The notes beneath the pieces were generated by a model. The model was not told the DNA's origin, searched no databases, and saw only the letters and a program-made list of their open reading frames with translations. A stretch of DNA of 64,000 nt from Candidatus Fermentibacteraceae bacterium (lineage in GTDB: Bacteria > Fermentibacterota > Fermentibacteria > Fermentibacterales > JCC-6): NCBI GenBank assembly GCA_016744855.1, contig JADGDO010000014.1, positions 1 to 64,000 of the forward strand. Direction: 5' to 3'. The position numbers were made by a program, and so were the translations under genes. The stretch's first letter is position 1; every line of letters starts with the position of its first letter. This document shows, piece by piece, positions 32,853-42,758 of the stretch.

Positions 32853-34277
32853 TTACAGGGAGAAATAGAGTCTGTGCTCAAGGGGATGCGGATTTCCCTT
32901 GAAAAGACTGGTTTCTGCCCTTTTGACTTCGATGAATGCATCGATCAGATCCGGTGTGAACACATCGTCCTGTTCGAGGAATTCTCTGTCTTCTCCGAGT
33001 GCATCGAGAGCTTCATCTAGGCTGCCTGGAAGAATTGAGAGTCCGGAAGTGTCGTATCCTTTGGCGAATACATTCTCATCGATTGGACCGAAGCCCATGT
33101 CCTCGGGTACCATTTCCTTTTTAATTCCATCAATAGCTGCCATGGTCAAAGCGCCCATTGCAAGGTACGGATTGCAAGTACCATCGCCGACTCTGTATTC
33201 AAAACGCATTTTCTTAGGTGTTCTAGCATAGGCCGGCACTCTTATTGCCGCTGATCTGTTTGGTCCGCTGAAGAATCGGTATACGGGTGCTTCCTGATTT
33301 GGAACCAATCTCTGATAGCTGTTTACGCTGGGGTTTGTGAATGCACACAGAGCCCGGGCATGGTGGAGAATTCCTGCAATAGCACTTCTGGCTGTGGGGC
33401 TGAGGTTGCAGTAGCCTTCCTTCTGGAAGAAAACTCTTTCTCCTGCTTTGTCGAAGTAAAGATGAAAATGCATACCGTTTCCGGGTTCACCGGGCATAGG
33501 CTTGGGCATGAATGTAGCTGCGAGATCGTTTTCAAGAGCAACATTACGAACAATATGCTTGGTTAGCATTACATTATCTGCACTGATGAGCATAGGTGAG
33601 AAATTTACTTCAATCTCAGACTGACCCCATCTACCAACTTCGTGATGGTGGTATTTAACCTTAATGCCAGCATCCTGCAGATTGGAGACCATGTCTCCAC
33701 GAACGTTGTGGAGGCTATCAACAGGGAACATGGCATGGTACCCACTGTGTGTCGGATGAACTAGACCGCGCGAGTCGGGATTAATCGAGGCCTCCGGATT
33801 CTCAATACTGTCGAATTCGTAACCCATTTCTCCCGGCTTGTTCCAGAATCTGGCTTTGTCAAAGAGATTGAATTCAAACTCAGGTGCCCAGAAACTATCC
33901 GTAGCAATACCGGAGAATTTGAGAAGGTTGTCTGCTTTTCTTGCGACTCCTCTGGGATCCCTGGAATAAGGGTGACCCGTTACGCAGTCTACAATATCTC
34001 CAAAAAGGGCAACGGTTTTTTTCTTTGGAAAGGGATCAAAGTAGAGTCTTCTTGGATCTGGAACGAGGGCCAAGTCCCCTGCCTCAACCTTGCTCATGCC
34101 GTCGAGGGTGGAACCGTCAAATCCTACGCCCCTTAAAAAAAGATCACTTGGTGCTGAAGCAACAGGAATTGTAACATGACGCCAGTATCCAAGGAGATCG
34201 GTAAATCGGATATCGATTTCCTCTATGCCTTTTTCCTTCAGTTTTTTCTGAACCGCTTCGATGATTCCGCTGCTCAA
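32853..34277 (-). CDS. glnA: Glutamine synthetase, type I
   Basis: A 474-residue ATP-dependent ligase making glutamine from glutamate and ammonia. The N-terminal beta-grasp domain (IDIRFTDLLGYWRHVTI) is followed by DGSTLDGM, and by the catalytic domain with the glutamate ligands in FWAPEFEFNLF, the VKYHHHEVGRWGQSEIEVNF segment, the ATP-binding MPKPMPGEPGNGMHFHLYF and the NRSAAIRVP arginine loop. The region where many GSI-beta enzymes carry an adenylylated Tyr reads VFAKGYDTSG, so that control site is not clearly conserved. TTG start, set by AAAGGAGG seven bases upstream. It may be the last gene of a core minus-strand run, followed by a lipoprotein. Confidence 0.95.
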   Translation of the reverse strand: MSSGIIEAVQKKLKEKGIEEIDIRFTDLLGYWRHVTIPVASAPSDLFLRGVGFDGSTLDGMSKVEAGDLALVPDPRRLYFDPFPKKKTVALFGDIVDCVTGHPYSRDPRGVARKADNLLKFSGIATDSFWAPEFEFNLFDKARFWNKPGEMGYEFDSIENPEASINPDSRGLVHPTHSGYHAMFPVDSLHNVRGDMVSNLQDAGIKVKYHHHEVGRWGQSEIEVNFSPMLISADNVMLTKHIVRNVALENDLAATFMPKPMPGEPGNGMHFHLYFDKAGERVFFQKEGYCNLSPTARSAIAGILHHARALCAFTNPSVNSYQRLVPNQEAPVYRFFSGPNRSAAIRVPAYARTPKKMRFEYRVGDGTCNPYLAMGALTMAAIDGIKKEMVPEDMGFGPIDENVFAKGYDTSGLSILPGSLDEALDALGEDREFLEQDDVFTPDLIDAFIEVKRAETSLFKGNPHPLEHRLYFSL

Positions 34278-34291
34278 TTTGATGCCTCCTT

Positions 34292-35335
34292 TCAGAGGTT
34301 GTTTAATTCTTCTATCAATCGTTTCTCTAGTTCATTTTCCTGTATTGCACCGAGAGATTCTCCGTTTCTCCAGAGAAGGAACCCGGTGGGTGTACCGATA
34401 ACTGCAATATCTGCATCTCTGGCCTCGCCAGGTCCGTTTACTTCACAGCCCATTACTGCAACCGTAACCGGCAGGCAGAGACCCTCTACCAATTTCTGAA
34501 CCCTCAGGGCGAGGGTGGCCACATCAAGTCTGGCTCTTGCACAGGTAGGACAACTCACAATTCTAACGAATCTGCGTCTAAGATCAAGAGAAGAGAGAAT
34601 CTCCCAGCCTGCTCCCGGCTCTGGTTCTGGTGAACCGGAGATGGAGACTCTAATGGTGTCTCCTATTCCCTCATTCAGAAGGATGCCCATGGCAACAGCA
34701 CTTCTGATGCCGGCTGTTCCTCTGGGACCGGCCTCAGTTACTCCAAGATGGAGTGGATAAGGGCATTCTGCTGCAGCGAGCCTGTTCACTCTGACTGTAA
34801 GCATTGGATCAGAAGCCTTGAGAGAAAGCACGATGTCTGTAAAACCTGTATCTGTAAGAAGAGATATGTGTCTTTCCGCAGCTTCCCACATAGAGTTCTC
34901 GTTAACTCCCTGGTATTTTTCACGGAGATCTCCGGGAATACTACCGGAGTTTACCCCGATTCTTATAGGAATGTTGAGCTTGCCTGCTAGTTCTGCAATT
35001 TTGTAAACATCTGCCGTTCTTCTGATGTTGCCGGGGTTGAGCCTGAGCTTGTGAACACCAGCCTGAATTGACTTAATTGCAAGATCGGCTCTGAAGTGAA
35101 TGTCGGCTACTACAGGTACCGGTGATTTCTCAACAATGCTTTGTAGTGCTGCCGCTGAAGAATCATCAGGAACAGAAACTCTGATTATTTCTGCACCAAG
35201 AATGGCTAGTTTATCAATCTGAGCAAGTGTGGCTATGTGGTCTGATGTTGCAGTGGTTGTCATGGATTGAACCGCAACAGGTGCACCTGCACCAATTGTC
35301 ACATTGCCTATTTTAACACTTGTCATGGAAGCCAA
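34292..35335 (-). CDS. ispG: 4-hydroxy-3-methylbut-2-enyl diphosphate synthase (flavodoxin)
   Basis: A 347-residue [4Fe-4S] enzyme of the non-mevalonate (MEP) isoprenoid pathway, converting MEcPP to HMBPP. It has the N-terminal TIM-barrel (VAVQSMTTTAT, then VVADIHFRADLAI, then KLRLNPGN) and the C-terminal cluster domain with SCPTCARARLDV and the third cysteine in VAVMGCEVNGPGEARDADI. The TTG at 35335 follows AGGAGG by eight bases; a Met three codons in is an alternative. The ribosome-binding site lies inside the 3' end of prmC, so the two are coupled. It is the sole MEP-pathway gene in the window. Confidence 0.95.
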   Translation of the reverse strand: MASMTSVKIGNVTIGAGAPVAVQSMTTTATSDHIATLAQIDKLAILGAEIIRVSVPDDSSAAALQSIVEKSPVPVVADIHFRADLAIKSIQAGVHKLRLNPGNIRRTADVYKIAELAGKLNIPIRIGVNSGSIPGDLREKYQGVNENSMWEAAERHISLLTDTGFTDIVLSLKASDPMLTVRVNRLAAAECPYPLHLGVTEAGPRGTAGIRSAVAMGILLNEGIGDTIRVSISGSPEPEPGAGWEILSSLDLRRRFVRIVSCPTCARARLDVATLALRVQKLVEGLCLPVTVAVMGCEVNGPGEARDADIAVIGTPTGFLLWRNGESLGAIQENELEKRLIEELNNL

Positions 35336-35337
35336 AA

Positions 35338-36174
35338 CTATTTCCTCCTAGCGGTTACCATTCTGTGATTGCCAGCAAGATCATTAAATGTTCTAACATT
35401 TGTCCAGAGTTCAGTAGAGAAACAAGATGGAACAGAAATTCTCTGGTCGAAGCCGGTTTCTAGCACAATCAGCCCTCCTGATTTCAGTTTACCAGGAATA
35501 CTTCGAATTAGCTCCAATATAAGAAAAGTTCCGTCCGTTCCCCCATCAAGAGCTAATCGGGGGTCATGATCTCTAACCTCTGAATCCAGAGTGGAGATAA
35601 CTTCTGAAGGAATGTAAGGGAGATTGGCAACAATTAAGTCAAAACAACCGTTGACACCTTCAGCGAGATTGCAGTTTATCGTACTGAAATTGTTTGCTTT
35701 TTGAAGATGCTTGTTCTCAGTTGCGAGAGCGATTGCGTCGGCAGAAATGTCGGTGGCGACTACTGTAGCCCCCGGTAACTCAAGGGCAAGGGAAATGCCT
35801 ATTATTCCGGAACCTGTGCCCACTTCAAGTATGCTGGGGGAGGGTGCGAGCTTTGTTGAGACTATGAATTCTACCAGAAGTTCGGTTTCCGGCCTTGGTA
35901 TCAAAGCTCTTTCATCAACTTTGAAAGTTCTTCCGAAGAAATCCCATTCCCCGATAACATGCTGGAGGGGGACACCGGAAACTCTCCTTGCTGTAAGTTC
36001 AAGCAAATCTTTGTAGAGTTCGGTATCGAATGGGTTGTCACTTCTTATATAAAGCTGATTGACCTTTATTGAAGCTGCGTGTGCTACCAGTATTTTTGCC
36101 TGTCCGGTGGAATCGGAAAGGCCAGAGGCTTCCAGAATTCTGGAAGTCTTTCGAACAGCATCGGCAAAAGTCAT
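35338..36174 (-). CDS. prmC: Release factor glutamine methyltransferase
   Basis: A 278-residue SAM-dependent methyltransferase that methylates the Gln of the GGQ motif in peptide release factors. The N-terminal helical domain ends in a VSGVPLQHVIGEWDFFGR motif characteristic of PrmC. The catalytic domain has the SAM loop ILEVGTGSGIIGISLA and the substrate motif NLPYIPS (NPPY in most homologues; here the second residue is Leu). It lies directly downstream of its substrate gene prfA; only one base separates the prfA stop from the ATG. Well conserved. Confidence 0.93.
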   Translation of the reverse strand: MTFADAVRKTSRILEASGLSDSTGQAKILVAHAASIKVNQLYIRSDNPFDTELYKDLLELTARRVSGVPLQHVIGEWDFFGRTFKVDERALIPRPETELLVEFIVSTKLAPSPSILEVGTGSGIIGISLALELPGATVVATDISADAIALATENKHLQKANNFSTINCNLAEGVNGCFDLIVANLPYIPSEVISTLDSEVRDHDPRLALDGGTDGTFLILELIRSIPGKLKSGGLIVLETGFDQRISVPSCFSTELWTNVRTFNDLAGNHRMVTARRK

Positions 36175-37251
36175 TTATCCTTTTGACCTTGCGGCTAGAA
36201 TTTTCTCCTGATCCGCTTTTATGAGAGCATCTATAACAGGATCGAGACTTCCTGCAAGGATATCGTTAAGGCTATGCAGAGTAAGATGGATTCTGTGATC
36301 TGTGAACCGCCCCTGAGGGAAATTATAGGTGCGTATTTTGGCGGATCTGTCACCGGAGCCGACCATGCTTTTTCTGCTTTCAGACCTCTTGGCATTTTCT
36401 TCGTCCTGTTTGACAATAAGCAATCTTGAGCGGAGAACCTTCATCGCTTTCGCTTTGTTCTTGATCTGGCTCTTCTCATCCTGGCAGGACACTACTGTTC
36501 CTGTTGGAAGGTGGGTAATACGCACGGCTGAATCCGTTGTATTAACACTTTGTCCACCTGGCCCACTTGAACGGTAGACATCCACACGAAGCTCGTCACT
36601 CTTGATTTCAACATCAATTTCTTCAGCTTCAGGGAGTACAGCAACTGTGCAGGCGGATGTGTGAATCCTGCCGCTTGTTTCAGTTTCCGGAACTCTTTGA
36701 ACTCTGTGGACACCGGATTCGTATTTGAGCCTGCTGTAAACTCCATTACCGGTAAGGTTTACAATTATCTCCTTGTATCCGCCTCTGTCGCTTTCCCGTG
36801 CACTCATTACTTCGGATTTCCAACCCTGTTTCTGAGCGTAGTAGCTGTACATCTTGTAAATACTTCCTGCAAAAAGAGCTGCTTCGTCACCGCCGGTGCC
36901 TGCTCTGATTTCCATAACTACACCGCGATCATCATTCGGATCGGGCGGAATAAGCAGAACTTTAAGATTATGATTAAGCTTCTTGAGCCTTTTGGTTAAT
37001 CCGGGAATTTCCTCTGATGCCATTTCGGAGAGCTCGGGGTCATCTCCGGAAGAAGCTGTCTCCATTTCTTCAAGTAGAGATTCTGTATCGATTATGTCAA
37101 CTAAGGTTTCGTTAATTCTTACAAGGCTGTATCTCTCGGTGTTGAGAGATTTCATGAGCACCCGGCTTCTCAGAGTCTCCGGTTTACAGAGAGCTTCGTC
37201 AATTTCGCCGAGTCGTTGCTCTATTTTTTTTTGTTCCTCGTGTGCTGTCAT
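36175..37251 (-). CDS. prfA: Peptide chain release factor 1
   Basis: A 358-residue release factor that reads UAA and UAG and triggers peptidyl-tRNA hydrolysis. It has the catalytic GGQ motif ([14 protein letters not shown]), where Gln is methylated by PrmC, and the stop-codon recognition tripeptide in [14 protein letters not shown], where PET replaces E. coli PAT and is common elsewhere. Because RF1 does not read UGA, the presence of prfA says nothing about UGA recoding; no release factor 2 is in the window. ATG start overlaps the stop of the YqhQ-like gene as ATGA. Confidence 0.96.
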   Translation of the reverse strand: MTAHEEQKKIEQRLGEIDEALCKPETLRSRVLMKSLNTERYSLVRINETLVDIIDTESLLEEMETASSGDDPELSEMASEEIPGLTKRLKKLNHNLKVLLIPPDPNDDRGVVMEIRAGTGGDEAALFAGSIYKMYSYYAQKQGWKSEVMSARESDRGGYKEIIVNLTGNGVYSRLKYESGVHRVQRVPETETSGRIHTSACTVAVLPEAEEIDVEIKSDELRVDVYRSSGPGGQSVNTTDSAVRITHLPTGTVVSCQDEKSQIKNKAKAMKVLRSRLLIVKQDEENAKRSESRKSMVGSGDRSAKIRTYNFPQGRFTDHRIHLTLHSLNDILAGSLDPVIDALIKADQEKILAARSKG

Positions 37252-38231
37252 CCTGTTTTCTCCTCTGCAATTTCAACATTGGCTGGCAGATCAAACCCAA
37301 GGGCCATTTTTGCAGCAGTTTCTGCGACTTCAAGCATTTCGGGTGTTGCCGGTTTTGTAGTCAGTCTCTGAAGCCAGAGCCCGGGCTTGGAAAGACCCCT
37401 TGCGAAGGCCGAGGAGTCGAGGTGCTTGTCTGCAGTTTTCAGTACTTCATAAGAAATTCCCATCACCAGAGGAATAAGAGGAAGGTGATAGAGGACTCTC
37501 CAGTGGGCTGCAGGAGAGACTCCTGTGGCAAGATAAACCAGAGAATCAATAATAGTGTAACAGAGAATTGTTACGATCATGACATACATCAGAAAACTTG
37601 TACCGCACCTTGCATGAAGAGGTGATTCTTTTGCTGCATCATGGGCGAGATCATCAGAACCATCTTCCCAGGCATGAATTACCTGGTGTTCTGAACCATG
37701 ATACATGAAGACTCTTCGAATGTCGGGCATCAGCGAAATTGCCATTATGTAGAGAACAAAGGCAAAGATTCTAAATGTACCGGCTACGATGTGAATGTAA
37801 AACTGTTCCATGCCGCCACTAACGTTACCCAGACCGGAGACTATCCATGAGGCAAGACGAAGTGGAAGCCATGCAAAAAGAAGCATTGCAAGAGCAACTG
37901 CACCTATGTTCGCCAGCCACATGCCGATTTTAGCTGTTTTCTTTCCTTCGGATTCCTTGCCTTCTTCACTGGCTTCCGAAGTTTCCGCTGCTTCCGCAGA
38001 CCAGTTCAACGCGGAAAATCCCATTTTCATTGTGTCAATGAGGCTGATAGCGCCTCTGAAAATGGGCTTACTAAGAATGCCGGTTCTTTTGGCGGGGACG
38101 AGGTAGTTCATGTTTTTTGCCACTATAGTGCCGTCAGCTCTTCGAACTGCTGCTGCCGCACCTTCCGGAGCACGCATAAAAACACCCTCTATAAGGGCTT
38201 GTCCGCCTATACTAGGTCTCTTTTTTGTCAT
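37248..38231 (-). CDS. DUF1385 (YqhQ-family) membrane protein
   Basis: A 327-residue inner-membrane protein. ATG 38231 ([20 protein letters not shown]) has GGAGA just upstream; the ten-codon-longer frame does not. The family signature is [12 protein letters not shown] at the N-terminus, followed by VRRADG, and four or more membrane segments at about 105-250, including [17 protein letters not shown] and the motif [15 protein letters not shown], which supplies conserved His/Glu. B. subtilis YqhQ has no firmly known function. It is co-translated with prfA. Position between rpmE and prfA is the arrangement seen in several bacteria. Confidence 0.85.
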   Translation of the reverse strand: MTKKRPSIGGQALIEGVFMRAPEGAAAAVRRADGTIVAKNMNYLVPAKRTGILSKPIFRGAISLIDTMKMGFSALNWSAEAAETSEASEEGKESEGKKTAKIGMWLANIGAVALAMLLFAWLPLRLASWIVSGLGNVSGGMEQFYIHIVAGTFRIFAFVLYIMAISLMPDIRRVFMYHGSEHQVIHAWEDGSDDLAHDAAKESPLHARCGTSFLMYVMIVTILCYTIIDSLVYLATGVSPAAHWRVLYHLPLIPLVMGISYEVLKTADKHLDSSAFARGLSKPGLWLQRLTTKPATPEMLEVAETAAKMALGFDLPANVEIAEEKTG

Positions 38232-38246
38232 GATTCTCCATATGTG

Positions 38247-38278
38247 CAAAACGGGAGGCAATATGCCTCCCGTTCCAT
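38247..38278 (-). terminator. Terminator or attenuator after rpmE
   Basis: A perfect 11-bp stem (AACGGGAGGCA paired with TGCCTCCCGTT, 38250-38274) has a 3-base loop. On the minus strand it is followed by TTTTGC and lies between the L31 gene and the ribosome-binding site of the next gene, so it would separate or attenuate readthrough into the YqhQ-prfA-prmC operon. Confidence 0.75.
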
Positions 38279-38294
38279 TGTCGCATCGGGGTTG

Positions 38295-38513
38295 TTACCC
38301 TTCCTGCTCGTCCTTCTGAAGACCGTATTTTCTAAGGTACTTGTCCACTCTACCAGCAGAATCAATAAGCTTCTGCTTGCCGGTATAAAACGGATGGCAG
38401 GCCGAACAGATATCAAATCTGTGGTCGCCCTTTGTGGACTTTGTACGAACTTCATTACCGCACGCGCAGGAGAAAACAGCTTCCCCATACTTAGGATGTA
38501 TATCTTTTTGCAT
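38295..38513 (-). CDS. rpmE: 50S ribosomal protein L31
   Basis: A 72-residue ribosomal protein of the zinc-binding (C+) class. It opens with MQKDIHPKYGEA and has the zinc ligands Cys in FSCACGNEV and CSACHPFYTGKQK, and the closing GRVDKYLRKYG. A GGAGGA lies just upstream of the ATG. It is short and matches the family length exactly. The C+ form is the one usually used when zinc is plentiful; no C- paralogue is in the window. It lies immediately downstream of rho, as in many bacteria. Confidence 0.96.
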   Translation of the reverse strand: MQKDIHPKYGEAVFSCACGNEVRTKSTKGDHRFDICSACHPFYTGKQKLIDSAGRVDKYLRKYGLQKDEQEG

Positions 38514-38545
38514 AATTTTTCCTCCATGCTCAAAATCGCCGTATA

Positions 38546-39862
38546 CTACTCGTAATTCTGCATGTTGTCAAGGAACCTTCTATTGGATTTGTGCTTTGAC
38601 AACTGCTTCTTTAAAGTCTCCATTGCTTCAACTGGACTCATTTCAACCAATATTTTTCTCATTACCCATACTCTGCTGATCATTTCCTCTGACATCAGAA
38701 GGTCTTCACGTCTGGTTCCGGATTTGGTGATATCTATTGCAGGATAGACTCTTCTGTCGGCAAGTCTTCTGTCGAGGACAATTTCGCAGTTTCCCGTTCC
38801 CTTGAACTCTTCGAAGATAACCTCATCCATTCTGCTACCTGTATCCACCAGAGCTGTACCGATGATGGTGAGACTTCCTCCCTCAACAATATTTCTGGCC
38901 GCGCCGAAAAATCTTTTGGGGCGCTGGAGTGCATTTGAGTCGACTCCACCCGAGAGAATTTTGCCGGAGTGGGGAATTACCTGATTGTTTGCCCTTGCAA
39001 GCCTGGTAATACTGTCCAAAAGAATAACTACATCTTTGCCAGCCTCAACAAGTCTTTTTGCTTTCTCTAAAATCATGTCTGCAATATGAACGTGTCTCTT
39101 GGGGGGTTCATCGAAAGTGGAACTGACGACCTCGCCCTGAACTCGACGCTTCATATCGGTAACCTCTTCAGGTCTCTCGTCGATAAGAAGAACTATAAGG
39201 ATTACTTCCGGATGGTTCTGTGTTATTGAATTAGCAATGTGCTGAAGAAGAATTGTTTTACCTGCCCTCGGAGGAGAAACAATGAGAGCTCTCTGCCCTT
39301 TTCCGATAGGAACAAGAAGATCCATTACCCTTCCGGAAAATTCATCTGCACCTGTTTCAAGAGTAAAGGCTTCTTCCGGATAGTATGGAGTCAGTTTTTC
39401 GAATCTTCTACGAGAGGAAATTTCTTCCGGACTAATGCCGTTGATTTTTTCCAATCTGATCAAAGCTGCGTATTTTTCGCCATCTCTCGGTTTTCTTGCA
39501 TGTCCGGAGATGGAATCACCTGTTTTTAGGTTGAATCTTTTTATCTGACTTGGAGAAATGTAGACATCGTCCGGGCCGGGAAGGTAATTGGATGTGGCAT
39601 TTCTAAGAAATCCGTATCCCTCATTGAGGGTTTCAAGAACACCCTGTGCAAATCCGAGTCCATTTTTTTCGGCTTTTTTCTCAAGAATAGTAGTTATCAG
39701 GTTTGCTTTGCGGATGTTGGTGACTTTTGTAATCCCTGCCTCTTTGGCCATTTCCTGGAGTTCCGTGAGGGTTTTTGCTTCAAGGTCAGAAGCCGAAGGC
39801 CCGGAAATGATTTGGCGGCGCTTGTTATACGGTGTTCTTTTCTGTCTATTGGTTTTCTGCAA
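38546..39862 (-). CDS. rho: Transcription termination factor Rho
   Basis: A 438-residue hexameric RNA-dependent ATPase. The N-terminal Rho helical bundle ([14 protein letters not shown]) is followed by the RNA-binding OB-fold ([14 protein letters not shown], then [13 protein letters not shown]), and the ATPase domain with Walker A SPPRAGKT, Walker [11 protein letters not shown] and the secondary-site loop [13 protein letters not shown] start with GGAGA eight bases upstream. The 170 bases upstream of the gene include a gap shared with the divergent signalling gene. It heads the rho-rpmE run. Confidence 0.97.
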   Translation of the reverse strand: MQKTNRQKRTPYNKRRQIISGPSASDLEAKTLTELQEMAKEAGITKVTNIRKANLITTILEKKAEKNGLGFAQGVLETLNEGYGFLRNATSNYLPGPDDVYISPSQIKRFNLKTGDSISGHARKPRDGEKYAALIRLEKINGISPEEISSRRRFEKLTPYYPEEAFTLETGADEFSGRVMDLLVPIGKGQRALIVSPPRAGKTILLQHIANSITQNHPEVILIVLLIDERPEEVTDMKRRVQGEVVSSTFDEPPKRHVHIADMILEKAKRLVEAGKDVVILLDSITRLARANNQVIPHSGKILSGGVDSNALQRPKRFFGAARNIVEGGSLTIIGTALVDTGSRMDEVIFEEFKGTGNCEIVLDRRLADRRVYPAIDITKSGTRREDLLMSEEMISRVWVMRKILVEMSPVEAMETLKKQLSKHKSNRRFLDNMQNYE

Positions 39863-40150
39863 TGAATATCTCCATGATGCTCTGCCGGCTGGCAGAAGGT
39901 TTGTTACCGGTAGCTGTTTTTTATGTAGTCTTCCACAAAAGGAAGTAGAAAAATGGATTTTCGGTCTATCAGATTCTGTGTTGGCTTGATTTTAGTCACA
40001 CTTTCAAGTGCCCCTAAAAATCATTAAACTATGCCCCTGTCGTCAAGTGGCATATTTTTCTTGGCTTTCCGCTTGTTTTTGCTCTCCTCAGTTTTACTTC
40101 CTGTCAGGGATTTGTACACTATATTCGGTAAGCTGAAACAGCAGACAATA

Positions 40151-42160
40151 ATGACGAAGGAGAAGTCGGTGTCTAGAGATAAAATCATTGGGAATGCGCT
40201 TTTCACTCTTTCAGCACTCATCGTGCTGGTTAATGCAGCAGCTGTTTCCGAGAATCTGCCGGATCGCTTCCTGTATGGTTTTGTTTCTCTCACTATTGCA
40301 GCCATCATTGCAGTTTTTCTTTTAAAAAGAGACAGCACACCCCATACTGGCATTATCCTGATTGCAGCAGCGGCAGTTAACACAACTGTTCAGCTTTGGG
40401 GCGGGGCGCTCGGGCCGGCAGCTTTTCTCTACCCTCTGCTTTTCCTCTGGATGAAGAGGGAATCTATCGGTGGTCCAGCCGTTGCAGTTGCAGGAGTTCT
40501 TGGAGCTGTTGAATTTATCGCTCCAATCGTTTCCAGCACCGGGATAAAGAGTGGTAATTTTGATCTGAGTACATTTCTTGGTGTTCTGGTGGGAGCACTA
40601 ATAGCCGGTATAATTCCATTGGCATCAATGCTGGCTGTCGAATATCTCAAAGGGGATAAGCCGGTCGGAGCATCTGACAGTTCAGAAGAAGATGAAGAGG
40701 CTGTAAACAGTAAGAAGCTGCAGTTCCCTGACGATGTAGCCAGAAGTCTTATTCCTATTCTTAAGAAAAGCACAGGAGCTCACGGCATTTTTCTTTTCGT
40801 TCGAGATGAAAGGGAAGTCTGGACTCTTAATGAATTTGTCGCTGATTCTGGTGGGGTTTCAGTGAGGTATATGGTTGGACCAGATGATCCTGTGATTCAG
40901 ATTCTGAATGGAAGTTCTGGAGAAGTCGTTCAGGTTACAGCAGATAAATTATTTATTGGTGGAAGCACTTCGCTTCCATGGTACATTAATGGCGGTAGGA
41001 ATTCACTGGTATCTCTGGTTCAATTTCGCAGAGATGGTGTACTGAACGGATTTATGGTTCTTGATTTTGATTCAGAAGTAAAGAGAAAAGAGAGTTTTTC
41101 TCTTCTTTCAGATTCTACATTTCTTTTATCTCTCTCCTGGGCCCTGGGTAGAGAAGACAGCGACACGGGATTTCTTGCTCTCTGCGAGGAGATGGAAGCC
41201 TCCACAGATGTGCGAAACGCTGTGCATAAACTCATAGGGAGAATTGTACTCTCATATCCCGGGACAACTGCAACAGTTGCAATAGTTAATAAAGCAGATA
41301 CTCTGGCCATTTTTGAGTCCAGGGGAGTTGTAGGTGACGGGAGAGCTGGAAGAGAATTTCATATTAATGATGGCGTGGCAGGTCTTGCCGTTTCCAGAAG
41401 GCAGCCTATACGAAGACTGCGGATGGGTGAGGTAAGAACATTCGGTGAAAGTGATGATCCCGATAGAATAGTTGGCTCCTGTTGCGTTGTTCCGCTTGAG
41501 AACAACTCTGCCGTGCTGGGGGTTCTTGCTGTAGAAAGCCTTAAAGAACAGTATTTTTCTACTGATGATCTTTCCATTTTTAAGGCCTATGCAACGGTGT
41601 TCAGCCTCGCAGTTAGCAGGAATCAGCTTCAAAGCTCGATGCGGAAGCTCAGAGATGTTGACCGATTGACAGGTTTGCCTCTACTTTCTTCTTTCCACGA
41701 GCAGCTTGCTGATCTCATCAGAGGTGTAAGGAGCAGGGCATTAACCATCGCCGTGCTCGCCATAGATATTGATGGATTCAAAGGGATTAATGAAGAGATG
41801 GGTTACAAAGCAGGAGATTTAGTTCTTCGTAAAACAGCAGAACGAATGAAAGGTGTTTTAGGAGAAAAGGCGATTCTGAGCAGATATGGCCCAGACAGTT
41901 ATTATGTCTGTCTGGCAGGAGTTGACAGGGTATCGGCAGAGGCCTTTGCAGCAAGAATTCATGAGGAATTTGCTTACAAACCTATAGAGGTGTTTGGAAG
42001 AGAAGTCAGTATTCGAGTCTGTATAGGAGGAGCCGTTTCGCACGTTGACAGAATGATAAAGAAACTTCCTGAAATAGCGAAAACTACAGTTGAGGGAATT
42101 TCCTCCAGGCCGGGTTTCTCGGCTATCGTGGACGTGGGACAATTCTACGGGTCTAAATGA
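40151..42160 (+). CDS. Membrane protein with GAF domain(s) and degenerate GGDEF domain
   Basis: A 669-residue signalling protein. ATG 40151 gives a sensible N-terminus (MTKEKSVSRDK); the longer frame to 40031 would add a hydrophobic segment with no ribosome-binding site. About six hydrophobic segments lie at residues 15-180, followed by a linker and two GAF-like regions at about 200-360 and 370-500 (the latter with GVAGLAVSRRQPIRRL, then FSTDDLSIFKAYA). The C-terminal domain keeps the DRLTGLPLLSSF and AIDIDGFKGINE features of GGDEF proteins, but the active loop is RYGPDSYYV instead of GGDEF, so it cannot make cyclic-di-GMP and may only bind a nucleotide. Nearby GGDEF genes are intact. Confidence 0.75.
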   Translation: MTKEKSVSRDKIIGNALFTLSALIVLVNAAAVSENLPDRFLYGFVSLTIAAIIAVFLLKRDSTPHTGIILIAAAAVNTTVQLWGGALGPAAFLYPLLFLWMKRESIGGPAVAVAGVLGAVEFIAPIVSSTGIKSGNFDLSTFLGVLVGALIAGIIPLASMLAVEYLKGDKPVGASDSSEEDEEAVNSKKLQFPDDVARSLIPILKKSTGAHGIFLFVRDEREVWTLNEFVADSGGVSVRYMVGPDDPVIQILNGSSGEVVQVTADKLFIGGSTSLPWYINGGRNSLVSLVQFRRDGVLNGFMVLDFDSEVKRKESFSLLSDSTFLLSLSWALGREDSDTGFLALCEEMEASTDVRNAVHKLIGRIVLSYPGTTATVAIVNKADTLAIFESRGVVGDGRAGREFHINDGVAGLAVSRRQPIRRLRMGEVRTFGESDDPDRIVGSCCVVPLENNSAVLGVLAVESLKEQYFSTDDLSIFKAYATVFSLAVSRNQLQSSMRKLRDVDRLTGLPLLSSFHEQLADLIRGVRSRALTIAVLAIDIDGFKGINEEMGYKAGDLVLRKTAERMKGVLGEKAILSRYGPDSYYVCLAGVDRVSAEAFAARIHEEFAYKPIEVFGREVSIRVCIGGAVSHVDRMIKKLPEIAKTTVEGISSRPGFSAIVDVGQFYGSK

Positions 42161-42179
42161 AAGGCTGTACTTGAATCTC

Positions 42180-42569
42180 ATGAGTAGATATACCATTCCC
42201 AGAAGAATCTTTTTGATTACTGTTGCCCTTCTTGTAGTCTACCTCAGTCACCAACCCTCATTGAAGCCCCCTCTCGAGCTGTTTCCCCATCAGGATAAGC
42301 TTTTTCATATGCTGGAATTCGGCGGACTCGGCCTTGCTCTTGTTTTCAATTCGGATCTGTTCGGTAAGAAAACCCAGAGAATTAGAATGATTTCTGCTGG
42401 GGTTATCTGGGCCCTTCTTGATGAGTTGCACCAGTCTTTTGTACCGGGTAGAGATTGCTCTTTACAGGATGTTTTTGCCGACATTGCCGGCCTTCTCATT
42501 GCTGTGATGTTATTTAGTTATATGTGTACTAAAGTGGGCAGAAGGGTCTCTTCACCCCAGATTCCGTAG
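42180..42569 (+). CDS. VanZ-family membrane protein
   Basis: A 129-residue integral membrane protein. It shows the VanZ motifs: LSHQPS after the first helix, DKLFHMLEFGGLGLAL, then LLDELHQSFVPGRDCSLQDVFADIAG, with conserved His, Glu and Asp. Four helices are expected. VanZ itself confers low-level teicoplanin resistance, but small VanZ-like proteins are widespread and have no agreed role. An in-frame TTG at 42171 with AAAGG upstream is an alternative start. It starts 20 bases after the GAF/GGDEF-like gene and may be co-transcribed. Confidence 0.82.
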   Translation: MSRYTIPRRIFLITVALLVVYLSHQPSLKPPLELFPHQDKLFHMLEFGGLGLALVFNSDLFGKKTQRIRMISAGVIWALLDELHQSFVPGRDCSLQDVFADIAGLLIAVMLFSYMCTKVGRRVSSPQIP

Positions 42570-42758
42570 ATTGCAGTGATTGCTTTTTCCGCCCCCTTTG
42601 ATTGCGTCTTGACAGAACAGTGTGTTGTGGTTAGTAATAGTCTTCAAGGGTTGTAAATTTGTGCCCCAGTCGGGGTGGGGGGGTCATGAGGACATAATGT
42701 ATTCACGATTCCATAGTTACGAGAATAACGACAGAGTAACCTAGAGGAGGTTTCGGAG
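42570..42758 (+). promoter_or_regulatory. Promoter region of the coiled-coil lipoprotein/LysM pair
   Basis: A perfect TTGACA at 42609-42614 is followed after 18 bases by AGTAAT (42633-42638), a fair -10 box. The following leader contains a CCCC-AGTC-GGGG hairpin near 42663-42675. The lipoprotein start at 42759 has AGAGGAGG just upstream. Confidence 0.5.
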
